The translations under genes were made by a program, and so were the position numbers. Below, one piece after another: positions 55,538 through 64,000 of a DNA stretch of 64,000 nucleotides. This DNA is from Planctomycetota bacterium. Its GTDB lineage: Bacteria; Planctomycetota; Planctomycetia; Planctomycetales; Planctomycetaceae. Below the pieces are notes generated by a model. The model did not search any database. It saw nothing but the letters and a program-made list of their open reading frames with translations, and had not been told where the DNA came from. Position 1 is the stretch's first letter. Each line of letters starts with the position of its first letter. The stretch spans positions 106,244 through 170,243 of the forward strand of contig JAEZFD010000054.1 of the NCBI GenBank assembly GCA_023417655.1. The letters run 5' to 3'.

Positions 55538-55906
55538 TTCGCGCGAACACCAATTTCCTCTTCGCATTCTCCGGAGAGGGAATCCCCCGCAGGCAGTTGC
55601 CCCACAATGACCTATCCGGACGTGGAATTCCGCAGTCTCGGGCAGATCTCTTTCTCAACATTGCGCTGCGTGCGACTTCCTCACACCGACAATTCACCCT
55701 GCTCTCCGCGGATGGGCCTGTCTGTGTGATTGCCCATCTGAGCTGGTTCGGTCACAATACAGTTACCTGCAATATCTCGACTCGAACCTGGCCAGTCTGC
55801 GGAGGTCGTGTCGGATCCCCTCGCTGTATCAGGTGACGGAAATAGGCCGTGCTTCTTTCCGTCCGTTCGGGTCGTTGGACATCGTTTTTTATGGGGTCTG
55901 ATCTTC
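55538..55906. other. Intergenic region upstream of uppS
   Basis: About 370 bases. The frame of uppS is open through the right part from 55808, but those residues do not match the family. No other gene, terminator or promoter is supported. Confidence 0.35.
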
Positions 55907-56704
55907 GTGTCGGTGGAAGCTCCCTTTACAACTGCTCAACTGGAAACACTCGGACTCGATCCGGCCCGCCTTCCGAGACATATCGCGATCATCATGGATG
56001 GCAATGGTCGCTGGGCCCAGTCCCGTGGCTATCCTCGCATTGAAGGTCACCGTCGGGGAGTCGAAAGTGTCCGCAACGTCGTTGAGAACTGCTCGCGACT
56101 CGGAATCGAGCAACTCACTCTGTACTGCTTCAGCAGCGAAAACTGGAAGCGACCCCGAGTTGAACTCGATCTGTTGATGGAACTGCTCAAACACTTCGTC
56201 ATTGCCGAACGTGAAACGATCATGCGGCAGGGAATCCGGTTTGTGACCATCGGCCGGACAGATCGGCTGCAACCTCACATCCTTCAGGAAATCCAGACAA
56301 CGATTGATGCCTCGAAGGCAAATACCGGCATGACTTTGTGCCTGGCACTGGATTACGGAGCGCGGGACGAGATCGTCGGAGCGATGCAGCGCATCGCCGA
56401 GAAGGTCAATGCCGGCGAACTCGATCCGGCTGAGATCACTGAAGAGACCATTTCGTCTCATCTGTACACGGCGGGAATGGTCGACCCTGACTTGGTGATT
56501 CGCACCGCCGGAGAAATGCGGGTCAGCAACTTTTTACTCTGGCAGATCAGCTACGCCGAACTTTGGGTCACCGAAACCGCCTGGCCTGACTTCCGCGAAA
56601 GCCAGCTGCACTCAGCTCTCCGCGATTATGCGAGTCGTGAACGGCGATTCGGGGGACTGAATCCCCAGCCACTATCCCAGACACTGCCGCAGCCCCAGTC
56701 GTAA
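55907..56704 (+). CDS. uppS: Isoprenyl transferase (undecaprenyl diphosphate synthase)
   Basis: UppS condenses isopentenyl diphosphates into the C55 carrier lipid used for cell-wall and polysaccharide export. Motifs: HIAIIMDGNGRWAQ with the catalytic Asp at about 31, GHRRGVESVRNVVENC, LTLYCFSSENWKRP, DLVIRTAGEMRVSNFLLWQISYAEL, and the family C-terminus. The GTG at 55907 gives about 265 residues, the usual length; an in-frame start at 55808 would add 33 odd residues. GGGG lies ten bases before the chosen start. cdsA and other usual neighbours are not adjacent. Confidence 0.95.
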   Translation: MSVEAPFTTAQLETLGLDPARLPRHIAIIMDGNGRWAQSRGYPRIEGHRRGVESVRNVVENCSRLGIEQLTLYCFSSENWKRPRVELDLLMELLKHFVIAERETIMRQGIRFVTIGRTDRLQPHILQEIQTTIDASKANTGMTLCLALDYGARDEIVGAMQRIAEKVNAGELDPAEITEETISSHLYTAGMVDPDLVIRTAGEMRVSNFLLWQISYAELWVTETAWPDFRESQLHSALRDYASRERRFGGLNPQPLSQTLPQPQS

Positions 56705-56879
56705 GGCTGATGTTGGGGAAGCCTGATCTTCCACGCTGTCCGCGTCGAGTATCTGTAGCTGTTTGAATAGCGAATATCCCGGAAGGCATTCGCGAACGAA
56801 ACGCTGAGAGCCGTTTGCTCCACGAATGCCAGACTTCTGAAAAGGCAGCCTACTCGGCGAGGCGTTAAGTTGCAGAACT

Positions 56880-58070
56880 CTACCGAGACTCGACCCCATT
56901 CACGAATTCCAGCGGATACTCACTGGTAGGATCCGACACTCGTAAAGTGACCCGCCCGTCCAGGACATCCGCGAGCAGCTGGCCACAGACTTCCGCCCGC
57001 CAGCCAGACATCAGTTTCGGAAGTGGGCCGCTTCGCTGTTCAAATACGTGCCAGCGAACGAAGTCCTTCAGATCCGCGGAAGTCGCGACCAGAGTCATCG
57101 AGACGCCGAGGGCCTGACACTGATTGGCGAGGGCCAACCCGAGGATTCTCGCGAGCACTTCGTCCTGTGCAGGATGCGAAGTCCCGTTCACCTTCACAGG
57201 CAATTGATCGTTTGGCAGCTCAAGAGCTTTGTTAATCAGCTCGATCAGCTGCTCGGAATACTGCTGATAGTCGCGGCGATTCATATCGCGCGTCATGTTC
57301 AGATCGCGGACCGTCTTCGGCTGGCGCTGAGCCAGTTCGATGATCAGGTCGTCCCGAAGGATGCGACGCGGAGGACGGTTCAGACGCTGTGCTTCGGCGT
57401 CACGCCATTGATAGACAGCCCGGGCGGTTCCCATTTCGCGTCGTGACAATCGACCGTAACCCGGAAGTCGGGTCCAGCCTTCGCGATCTTCTTCCGCCAG
57501 AACATGATCGATGAGACGTTCGATCTCAGCGAAAGCCCAGTCGAGCCGGCCCTGTGAAGACAAGGATGCCGACTGGGTTTTCCAGACGTCATTCAGATAT
57601 TTGACGTCTTCAAGTGCATAGCTGATCTGCTGGGGAGTCAGCGGACGGTACTGCCAGTCAGTACGGGTTTCCTTCCCGTGCTGCAGCGAATGGCCCAGCA
57701 CTCGAGAAATCAGATTCGCATGGGAAATCGGAAAACCGCGTGACCGAAGTCCTTCTGCCACCTGCACATCAATCAATCGCCGTGGACGCTGCCCTGTTGC
57801 AAACTGACAGAATCGAATCTCCTCACGGCCCCCATGGACAATGACGGTCGTTTCGTCATCGATCATCAGGTCCCACCAGGACTTCAGATCGGTCACCAGA
57901 AATGGATCGACTCCGAAGCACTCACCACTGGGAAGAGCGTACTGCAACAGGCAAAGCCGCGGCCGATAGAAACTCTCTGAGACGAACTCGGTATCGAAAG
58001 CGACCTGTCGAGTATCACGAATTCGACGACAAAGATCTTCAAAATCAGCTTGGTTGATAATCAAGGACAC
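56880..58070 (-). CDS. rnd: Ribonuclease D-like 3'-5' exonuclease
   Basis: About 396 residues. The DEDD exonuclease domain has the first acidic pair in QVAFDTEFVSES, a middle motif VIVHGGREEIRFC, and the last acid in PQQISYALEDVKYLNDVW. An HRDC domain (about 215-295) follows, starting around REMGTARAVYQWRDAEAQR. RNase D trims tRNA 3' ends. The GTG at 58070 is used because the alternative upstream TTG at 58091 lacks support; a TTG at 58064 is close by. It converges with uppS, 175 bases away. Confidence 0.9.
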   Translation of the reverse strand: MSLIINQADFEDLCRRIRDTRQVAFDTEFVSESFYRPRLCLLQYALPSGECFGVDPFLVTDLKSWWDLMIDDETTVIVHGGREEIRFCQFATGQRPRRLIDVQVAEGLRSRGFPISHANLISRVLGHSLQHGKETRTDWQYRPLTPQQISYALEDVKYLNDVWKTQSASLSSQGRLDWAFAEIERLIDHVLAEEDREGWTRLPGYGRLSRREMGTARAVYQWRDAEAQRLNRPPRRILRDDLIIELAQRQPKTVRDLNMTRDMNRRDYQQYSEQLIELINKALELPNDQLPVKVNGTSHPAQDEVLARILGLALANQCQALGVSMTLVATSADLKDFVRWHVFEQRSGPLPKLMSGWRAEVCGQLLADVLDGRVTLRVSDPTSEYPLEFVNGVESR

Positions 58071-58234
58071 AAGGGTGGCCTGGCGGGTCAATGTTCAGAA
58101 TTTAAGTTGGCGAGGATAAAGGAGATTACGTAACGCCGAAGTTTCAGACAACAATCCGGCTTTAAATGAGGCGAAATAAAGCACTGAAACACCGCTCAAC
58201 TGCCTGAATATTTCCCACAGGCTTCCAATTCCTC

Positions 58235-58302
58235 AAAAAATTGTGAATCGACACTGGATGGGCGGAAACCCTCCTGCGGCCGCGGAAATCGGCGTCGATT
58301 CA
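58235..58302 (-). terminator. Terminator of the RND pump operon
   Basis: On the minus strand TGAATCGAC (58302-58294) pairs with GTCGATTCA (58252-58244) as a 9-bp stem with a roughly 40-base structured loop, followed by CAATTTTTTGAG. It lies about 17 bases beyond the stop codon of the permease. Confidence 0.65.
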
Positions 58303-58318
58303 GCATCTTTAATGACGT

Positions 58319-61300
58319 CTAGACGTGCTGAAGCTCGGGCTCTTGCACAGCTGGAGTTGTCTTCCTGCGGTGTTTTCCTCGCAATCGCTCACGAATACTG
58401 TCGATCAGCGAATAAGTCACAGGGGTCACGAGCAGGGCGAGAAGAAGACTAAACATTTGCCCACCAATAATCACCTTGGCCATGCTGGCTCGGGCTCCGG
58501 CACCGGGTCCCTGTCCAACGGCGATTGGGGCCATTGCGGCCACCAGCATCACAGTCGTCATCAGAATCGGACGGAGCCGGAGGTGATTCGCCAGCAGAAT
58601 CGCCGAATCACGGTCCATCCCGGCGCGGCGCAGTTCGTTCGTCTTGTCGATCTGCAGAATCCCGTTCTTCTTCACGATTCCAATCAGCATGAACAGCCCG
58701 AACATGGCGTACAGGTCCATCGGGGTCTGGAAAAGCACGAGTGAGAGCAACCCGAACGGAATCGTGACCGGCAGGGCGGCCAGAATGCTGATGGGGTAGA
58801 GCCAGCTCTCGAACTGGGCCGCGAGGATCAGGTACATGAACAACGTGCTCAAAGCGAGAGCGATCCCGAAGTAGTACGCGGTGTCGCCAAGCATTTCGGC
58901 CTGACCACCATAGGTCACTTCATACTCAGGCGGCAGGTTCATCGCCTTCACGATGGCATCGGCCCGACGCATCGCATCATGCAGAGTGACGTCTTCCGGG
59001 TGTGCGCGAACAGTCACCGTCCGCTGACGGTTCAGTCGATCGATCTGGCTGGGACCGCGTGCTTCGGAGAGCTGAGCCAGGCTGGTTAGTTGCACCAGAC
59101 CTGCTGTTGGTGACGGGATTGTGAGATAGTCGAGAATCTCCGGGTTATCACGAAACGGTTTGTCTGCACGGAGCCAGACATCGTACTGCTCGCTGTTCTC
59201 CTGATACTGCGTGACAATTTGCCCTCCGACGAGCACGTTCAGACTGCTGGAAATCGTTTGAACCGGGATTCCCAGATCGCTTGCCCTGTCACGGTCAATC
59301 GCGACCTGCAATTCCGGCTTCCGCAATGACAAGGTCGTGTCGACGTCGACCAGCCCGGGAATCTTGCGGAGTTCAACAGCCAGTGTTTCGGAGTATTCCG
59401 CCAGCTTCTGCAGGTCCGGCCCCTGCAGAAACATCTGGAAGATGCGGCTGTCACCGTCAGAACCGCTGCCTCCGATGGTGGCAACATCCATCACCGCTGT
59501 TCGCAGTTCCGGGTAATCAAGCAGAATCGTTCGGGCCCGCTTCATGACTTCGAACTGGCTGTACTTCCGTTCTTCCAGCGGGATCATCGCCATATGGATC
59601 GATCCCTTGGTGACATCCCCCTGCCCTTTCCGATTTCCGCCGTTGTCGCCGACGACTGTGAAGCAGTGTGTCGTCCCGGGGAGTTGCCGAATTCGACCTT
59701 CGATCTCTTTGATCACCTCGGTGGCTCGCTGCAGCGTGTAGCCTTCCGGTGTCAGAATGCTGACCTGAAACTCACTCTGGTCATCACGGGGGACCATGTT
59801 GACCCCCATCACCATCGCAATGGGCACCGTCGACAGCACGACGAGGAAGCAGACAAACACCGTCAGAATCCGGTGCCGGAGTGCGAATCGCAATGCGAGT
59901 CCATATCCACGGTCAATCAACTGATAGACGAACCCTGACTTGGAGTTGTGTCCGCCGCCCGGCTCGAGCTTCAGGAACCGCGAACAGAGCATTGGAGTTA
60001 GCGTGAAGGAGACAAACAGACTGATCAGAATGGCCACCGCCACAGTCAGTCCGAAGCTGCTGAAGAAGCGTCCCACGATGCCGCCCATGAAAGCGATCGG
60101 GACGAAGATCACAACCAGAGAGAGACTCGTGGCGATCACCGCCAGCGCGATTTCACTAGTGCCGCGACGGGCGGCCTCCATGGCATTGAGGCCTTCTTCT
60201 TCCATCATGCGGAAGATGTTTTCATGCACCACCACGGCATCATCGATCACGATCCCGATGGCCAGAATCAGAGCCAGCATCGTGATGTTGTTCAACGAGA
60301 AGTCCATGTACTGCATGAACAGGAAGGTTGGAATAATCGACGTCGGAATCGCGAGTGTGGCAATGACCGTCGTTCGCCAGTCCCGAATGAAGAGGAGAAT
60401 GGTGCCTGACACCAGAACGGCAGCAAGCAACAGGTGGAACTGCACTTCGTCCATGGACTCTTGGATGAAGTGCGCCTGATCCTGAATGATCTCGATCTTG
60501 ATGTCATCCGGCAGTGTGCGTTGGATCTTGGCGAGTCGGGCTTTCACCGCGTTGGAAATCGCAACGGTGTTTGTGCCTGACTGCTTCAACACGAAGAGAC
60601 TGGCGGCCGGTTGATCGTCGAGCGTGCTGAGTCCGCGCGGAACTTCAATGGAATCTTCGACGCGGCCAATATCACGAATCCGGACAGGAAAGCCTCCCCG
60701 ATTCACGATAATGAGATCGTTGAACTGTTCGGTTTTTTCAATTCGCCCGAGCGTGCGCAGCACGAGTTCCCGGGATCCCTGATCAACGATTCCCCCAGGT
60801 AATTCCACGTTCTGGGCAACGATGGCGGACCGAACATCTTCAATCGAAAGGTTCTGCGAGGCCAGCTTGTCGATGTCGACATAAATATTGACGGCACGAC
60901 TTCGTCCTCCGGAAAGGTTGATCGATCCAACCCCGGGAACCGTCTGCAGCGCTTCCTGAATTTTCCGCTTTGCGATCTCGGTCACTTCACGTTCGTCGCG
61001 CCGGCCCGAGATCCCGATCGTCATGATGGGAGCAGCGTCCATGTCGAACTTGTTGACGACGGGAGACTCCATTCCTTCCGGCAGCTGTCGCAGAATGGAA
61101 GAAACCTTGTCGCGCACTTCCTGAACGGCGACATCGATATCCTTCTCCATCACAAAGCGAATGATGATGGTGGACGATCCTTCGCGCGTCGTGGAGCGAA
61201 TGTCATCGAGACCGGAGATCGTATTAATCGCCTCTTCCAGCGGCTTCGTGACCGTGGTTTCGACTTCTTCCGCACTGGCTCCCGGGAGGACTGCAGAAAT

Positions 61301-61510
61301 GGAAGCGACCGGAAACTCGACCTTCGGAAACAGGTCCACCCCCAGTTCGGTATATGCGAGCGCTCCCAGCACCACGGGCATTGCAATCAAAACCCAGGTG
61401 AAAACCGGTCGACGAATGCAGATTTCCGAGAGGTTCACAGACAGCCATCCAGTTGAAGCAGAGTTCGAAATGTCGTCAGGAATCTGTTGTGAGGCCTGCA
61501 ATTTGCTCAC
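58319..61510 (-). CDS. RND multidrug efflux permease (HAE1 type)
   Basis: A 1063-residue inner-membrane proton antiporter of the AcrB class. It has twelve helices with two large periplasmic loops. Helix 4 carries the proton-relay acids in ILAIGIVIDDAVVVHENIF, and the motifs LGVDLFPKVEFP and STTREGSSTIIIRF near the N-terminus and GQMFSLLLALLVTP near the C-terminus are typical. The start is a GTG at 61510, 19 bases after the adaptor's stop, with a weak ribosome binding site. Together with the adaptor it makes a tripartite pump; the outer-membrane TolC-type partner is not in the window. Confidence 0.96.
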   Translation of the reverse strand: MSKLQASQQIPDDISNSASTGWLSVNLSEICIRRPVFTWVLIAMPVVLGALAYTELGVDLFPKVEFPVASISAVLPGASAEEVETTVTKPLEEAINTISGLDDIRSTTREGSSTIIIRFVMEKDIDVAVQEVRDKVSSILRQLPEGMESPVVNKFDMDAAPIMTIGISGRRDEREVTEIAKRKIQEALQTVPGVGSINLSGGRSRAVNIYVDIDKLASQNLSIEDVRSAIVAQNVELPGGIVDQGSRELVLRTLGRIEKTEQFNDLIIVNRGGFPVRIRDIGRVEDSIEVPRGLSTLDDQPAASLFVLKQSGTNTVAISNAVKARLAKIQRTLPDDIKIEIIQDQAHFIQESMDEVQFHLLLAAVLVSGTILLFIRDWRTTVIATLAIPTSIIPTFLFMQYMDFSLNNITMLALILAIGIVIDDAVVVHENIFRMMEEEGLNAMEAARRGTSEIALAVIATSLSLVVIFVPIAFMGGIVGRFFSSFGLTVAVAILISLFVSFTLTPMLCSRFLKLEPGGGHNSKSGFVYQLIDRGYGLALRFALRHRILTVFVCFLVVLSTVPIAMVMGVNMVPRDDQSEFQVSILTPEGYTLQRATEVIKEIEGRIRQLPGTTHCFTVVGDNGGNRKGQGDVTKGSIHMAMIPLEERKYSQFEVMKRARTILLDYPELRTAVMDVATIGGSGSDGDSRIFQMFLQGPDLQKLAEYSETLAVELRKIPGLVDVDTTLSLRKPELQVAIDRDRASDLGIPVQTISSSLNVLVGGQIVTQYQENSEQYDVWLRADKPFRDNPEILDYLTIPSPTAGLVQLTSLAQLSEARGPSQIDRLNRQRTVTVRAHPEDVTLHDAMRRADAIVKAMNLPPEYEVTYGGQAEMLGDTAYYFGIALALSTLFMYLILAAQFESWLYPISILAALPVTIPFGLLSLVLFQTPMDLYAMFGLFMLIGIVKKNGILQIDKTNELRRAGMDRDSAILLANHLRLRPILMTTVMLVAAMAPIAVGQGPGAGARASMAKVIIGGQMFSLLLALLVTPVTYSLIDSIRERLRGKHRRKTTPAVQEPELQHV

Positions 61511-61529
61511 CGGTGTGGCCCAGTGATCA

Positions 61530-62993
61530 TCAGGGCGAGGTGGGAGTCGAAGGTTCAGTTCCCTGAGAAGCGTCTCCAGGTGTTTCTTCGTCGGGGGCGG
61601 ATCCGGCTTTCCTCAACTCAACTTTCGTTCCTTCGGCAAGATGGAACTGTCCGCTGGTGATGACGATGCCGTCGGTGGGGATCTCAGGTTCCGCCACTTC
61701 GACCCAGTCAGTGGTCTGAATTCCCGGCTGGAACTTCACTTCCCGGGCGACACCGTTCTCCATCAAGAACAATTTGATCACTCCGGCGTAACGCACCATG
61801 GCCGAGAGTGGAACCGTTCGGGCATCTTCACTGCGGGAAACTTCGATGATGGCCTTTGCAAATCCCCCCGGCTTCAGATGTCCGGATTCGTTAGGAATCT
61901 GGATTTCCACCTGAAACGTTCGAGTCGCCGTGTCGACCGAGGGAGAAATTTTCGTCACGGTCCCCTGATACGGTGTCGTGCTGGACGAGATCCAGACGTC
62001 AACATTCTGACCGATCTGAATGACGTTGCTGTGACGTTCCGGGACGGGCACCCGTAATTTCAGGATATTGTCGATCACCAGCCGACAGACTTCGTCCCCA
62101 ACACGGAGGAAAGTTCCTTCCGCAATCCCGCGACGGGTGACGACATAGCTGACTTCAACGGGGGAGCTTCCCATCGACGTCTGAGGATTCGGGGCGCGAA
62201 TCTGCGTATCAACCAGCTGCTGCTGCGTGATCGCGAGAGCGGCCCGGCGGGCCTGAATCGTGGCGAGTCCGGCCTTGGCGATCAGCATCTGGTTTTCCAG
62301 TTCGGCGGTGGCCATGCGGAACTCGCTGACGGCATTGTCGACGGCATCCTTGGTGGTCGCCTGTCGCTGATCGAGATTCTGCACCCGTTCCATTTTTAAT
62401 CGGGCGAGTTCCCGTTTTTCCGCGGCCAGACGGACTGTCGGCACGTTCTTCAGGTCGAAACTGGAATCGACAGTCTGTTCCAGTCCGAGCCGAGCCAGTT
62501 CCACCTGGAGATTGCTGTCTGCCTGGCTGACTCCCAGTTTTAGATCTGTGGGATCCATTTCAACCAGCAGTTCGTTGGGACGAACGCGGTCCGCGACGTC
62601 GCGCAGGATTCTCAGAACCCGACCTTCGGCCTTGGCACTGACAACGATCTCTTCGAAGCCATTGAGCGTCCCGACTGCCTCAATTGTCCGTTTCACAGTA
62701 CGAATCGCGACGGGCTCGGCGGTCACAACGAACGTCTGTTCGGGCCGCTCTGGAATCGCTTCTTCAGGGGGGAGCGTCGCCCGGTGATCCGCACCGATCA
62801 CTCCGTTCGCATAGGCCCAGCCGAGACCAGCTGCGATTACCAGCATCAGTGCGAGTGACACCCAGCGCCACACGTTTCCTGTGGATTGGGCGGTGGATGA
62901 GCCTGATTCAGTCTGCTCGTTGACGGGCACAGCTGGCTTCGAATGAGAGTGAGGCCGTGTGAGAGGACTCTTCGGTGCAATCACGTCGGACAT
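61530..62993 (-). CDS. RND efflux periplasmic adaptor (membrane fusion protein)
   Basis: A 487-residue HlyD/MFP-family protein that bridges the RND permease and the outer-membrane channel. A membrane anchor lies at about 42-64 (WVSLALMLVIAAGLGWAYA). The lipoyl halves are around GFEEIVVSAKAEGRVLRI and RVGDEVCRLV, separated by a coiled-coil hairpin (Arg/Leu/Gln-rich), then a beta-barrel and a membrane-proximal domain ending in a Pro/Thr/Ser tail. The ATG at 62993 starts the operon; its ribosome binding site is weak. The permease gene follows after 19 bases. Confidence 0.94.
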   Translation of the reverse strand: MSDVIAPKSPLTRPHSHSKPAVPVNEQTESGSSTAQSTGNVWRWVSLALMLVIAAGLGWAYANGVIGADHRATLPPEEAIPERPEQTFVVTAEPVAIRTVKRTIEAVGTLNGFEEIVVSAKAEGRVLRILRDVADRVRPNELLVEMDPTDLKLGVSQADSNLQVELARLGLEQTVDSSFDLKNVPTVRLAAEKRELARLKMERVQNLDQRQATTKDAVDNAVSEFRMATAELENQMLIAKAGLATIQARRAALAITQQQLVDTQIRAPNPQTSMGSSPVEVSYVVTRRGIAEGTFLRVGDEVCRLVIDNILKLRVPVPERHSNVIQIGQNVDVWISSSTTPYQGTVTKISPSVDTATRTFQVEIQIPNESGHLKPGGFAKAIIEVSRSEDARTVPLSAMVRYAGVIKLFLMENGVAREVKFQPGIQTTDWVEVAEPEIPTDGIVITSGQFHLAEGTKVELRKAGSAPDEETPGDASQGTEPSTPTSP

Positions 62994-63352
62994 GAAGTGG
63001 ATACTCGCAGTTACGCAATACTCATCGAGATGACGTTTCCGTGATCAACGACGGTGCGATAGGACGTGATTCTCGACAGAAATGGTAAGGATTGAATTCA
63101 GAATGAACCGGCCCTGTGCACTCCTGAGTGTCATCGGTCGTCAGCTGACAAATTTTGTCCCGGAGTGGGTCTCGCAGGTGATCTGCCGCTGGCGACGCCA
63201 ACCTCCCTATTTTTGTCTGGATTCCCATCTACGTCCATGTGGATTCCCGCGCTGACTTGCGGTTCACCCTATTTTCTTAGGGAAGAAATCCTGAACTTCA
63301 CCCTCGGGATTTCCGGAGACGGGCGAACTGATTGCTACGCCGGAGATTCGGA
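62994..63352. other. Intergenic region upstream of the RND operon
   Basis: About 360 bases between two minus-strand genes. It should hold the pump promoter. No gene, clear promoter pair or regulator gene is supported here. Confidence 0.4.
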
Positions 63353-64000
63353 TCAGGGCGATCTGATTCCACCTGGCTGGATTTCAACTTCCGCAAATTC
63401 AAACGGAAGCTCAAGTGTCGCCAAAACGGCAGGAAGCCGGACAACAACTCCCGTCAGTTCCGAAGGAGTACGGATTCTCGTGAAGCGGCAGGCGAAATGA
63501 TGCAATCCATCATGTGTCCCGGATAACTCAACTTCCGTAGCGAGGATCGTTCGTCCCTGACCTGTCTTCGCCCAGACAGGCGGAACGGTGCTGGCCGCCT
63601 GATAGGACTCCCACGACGCCCCGGGGGGGAATCCGACAGCCAGTTGAACTTCCAGACCGATCTCTGTTTCCGTGACTCGTTCCAGACGGAATTCGGTCTC
63701 ACCGATCCGCTGCCAGTTTCCGGGGGCCAGCTCAATCGGTAAGAACGCATCTTCCTCACCGGCCGCACATTTCAGCTTGAAGATGCCAGAGAAACTCCCG
63801 TTCTCTCCTGCTACGCCCGCCGGAATCTGAAAGTTCGTATTCAGTTCGCAGTACTGCTCATCGAAGGAGACTTCGCGGACGGCGTCGACACTCACCGGGG
63901 GGCACCTCTCGCCCTCACTCATGAGCACGAGATCCGCATCCCGGACGAAGAGACTCATTGGACGTACTGGGGGAGAAACGTCGAACCGGAAAGTCGCATG
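63353..64000 (-). CDS. C-terminal part of an unidentified protein, cut by the right edge
   Basis: The frame stays open from the edge at 64000, through an internal ATG at 63958, to the stop at 63353 (about 215 residues visible). The residues upstream of that ATG (ATFRFDVSPPVRP) continue the same protein-like composition, so the true start lies outside. The visible part is predicted soluble and beta-rich, with no signal or membrane helix and no known motif. It could be a hypothetical cytoplasmic or secreted protein; its family is unknown. Confidence 0.65.
   Translation of the reverse strand, partial: HATFRFDVSPPVRPMSLFVRDADLVLMSEGERCPPVSVDAVREVSFDEQYCELNTNFQIPAGVAGENGSFSGIFKLKCAAGEEDAFLPIELAPGNWQRIGETEFRLERVTETEIGLEVQLAVGFPPGASWESYQAASTVPPVWAKTGQGRTILATEVELSGTHDGLHHFACRFTRIRTPSELTGVVVRLPAVLATLELPFEFAEVEIQPGGIRSP

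Overview
The window looks like chromosomal DNA of a planctomycete (phylum Planctomycetota), moderately GC-rich and densely coding. This is inferred from content: a DUF1559 prepilin-like protein ending in an H-x9-DG motif beside a small lipoprotein, a CxPSR sulfatase, an ECF sigma factor next to a serine/threonine kinase with a phylum-typical N-terminus, a second kinase with a membrane anchor, an orphan Flp-like pilin, and many exported or small lineage-specific proteins. Genera cannot be fixed by reading. I saw no rRNA, tRNA, CRISPR array, transposase, phage gene or origin. About 50 protein genes are supported. Both edges cut a gene (1-80 and 63353-64000, minus strand).

Layout. 0.4-9.2 kb: membrane proteins (rhomboid protease, two GT-C-like polytopic proteins, a CBS/MgtE-type cation channel lacking the usual N-domain, an anchored toroid-like protein) and a Lys/Ala-rich small basic protein. 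9.6-15 kb: kbl, a gene-poor stretch with two lineage-type proteins, then a MarR regulator with a palindrome over its promoter, followed by a flavoenzyme with flavin-dependent halogenase signatures. 15.3-22.5 kb: alaS, then hpf-ptsN-HPr-EI, a soluble regulatory phosphotransfer system with no sugar permease in the window. 22.7-31.6 kb: an intimin-type beta-barrel protein, hisH, small acidic and pilin-like proteins, a RodA-type SEDS protein, the DUF1559/lipoprotein pair, an exported intradiol dioxygenase, and two coupled tiny lipoproteins. 32-43.2 kb: lgt, panC, a Gfo/Idh/MocA oxidoreductase, a secreted zinc-protease-like protein, a sulfatase, a haloalkane-dehalogenase-like hydrolase, an RsuA/RluB pseudouridine synthase with a 132-bp tandem repeat in its tail, and a PPi-type phosphofructokinase. 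43.2-58 kb: kinase plus ECF sigma factor, MATE exporter plus radical SAM protein, a membrane kinase, two related ABC ATPases around a large exported protein, uppS and RNase D. 58.3-63 kb: an RND efflux pump operon (adaptor then permease) with its own terminator.

Start codons were often moved inward from the longest frame because a Shine-Dalgarno sequence, signal peptide or family length favoured an internal ATG or GTG; this is stated per gene. Nothing here is a proven new system. The strongest leads are the MarR/halogenase-like pair, the repeat-expanded pseudouridine synthase, the two-ATPase locus without a permease, the beta-barrel protein without a passenger, and several small genes below usual length cut-offs.
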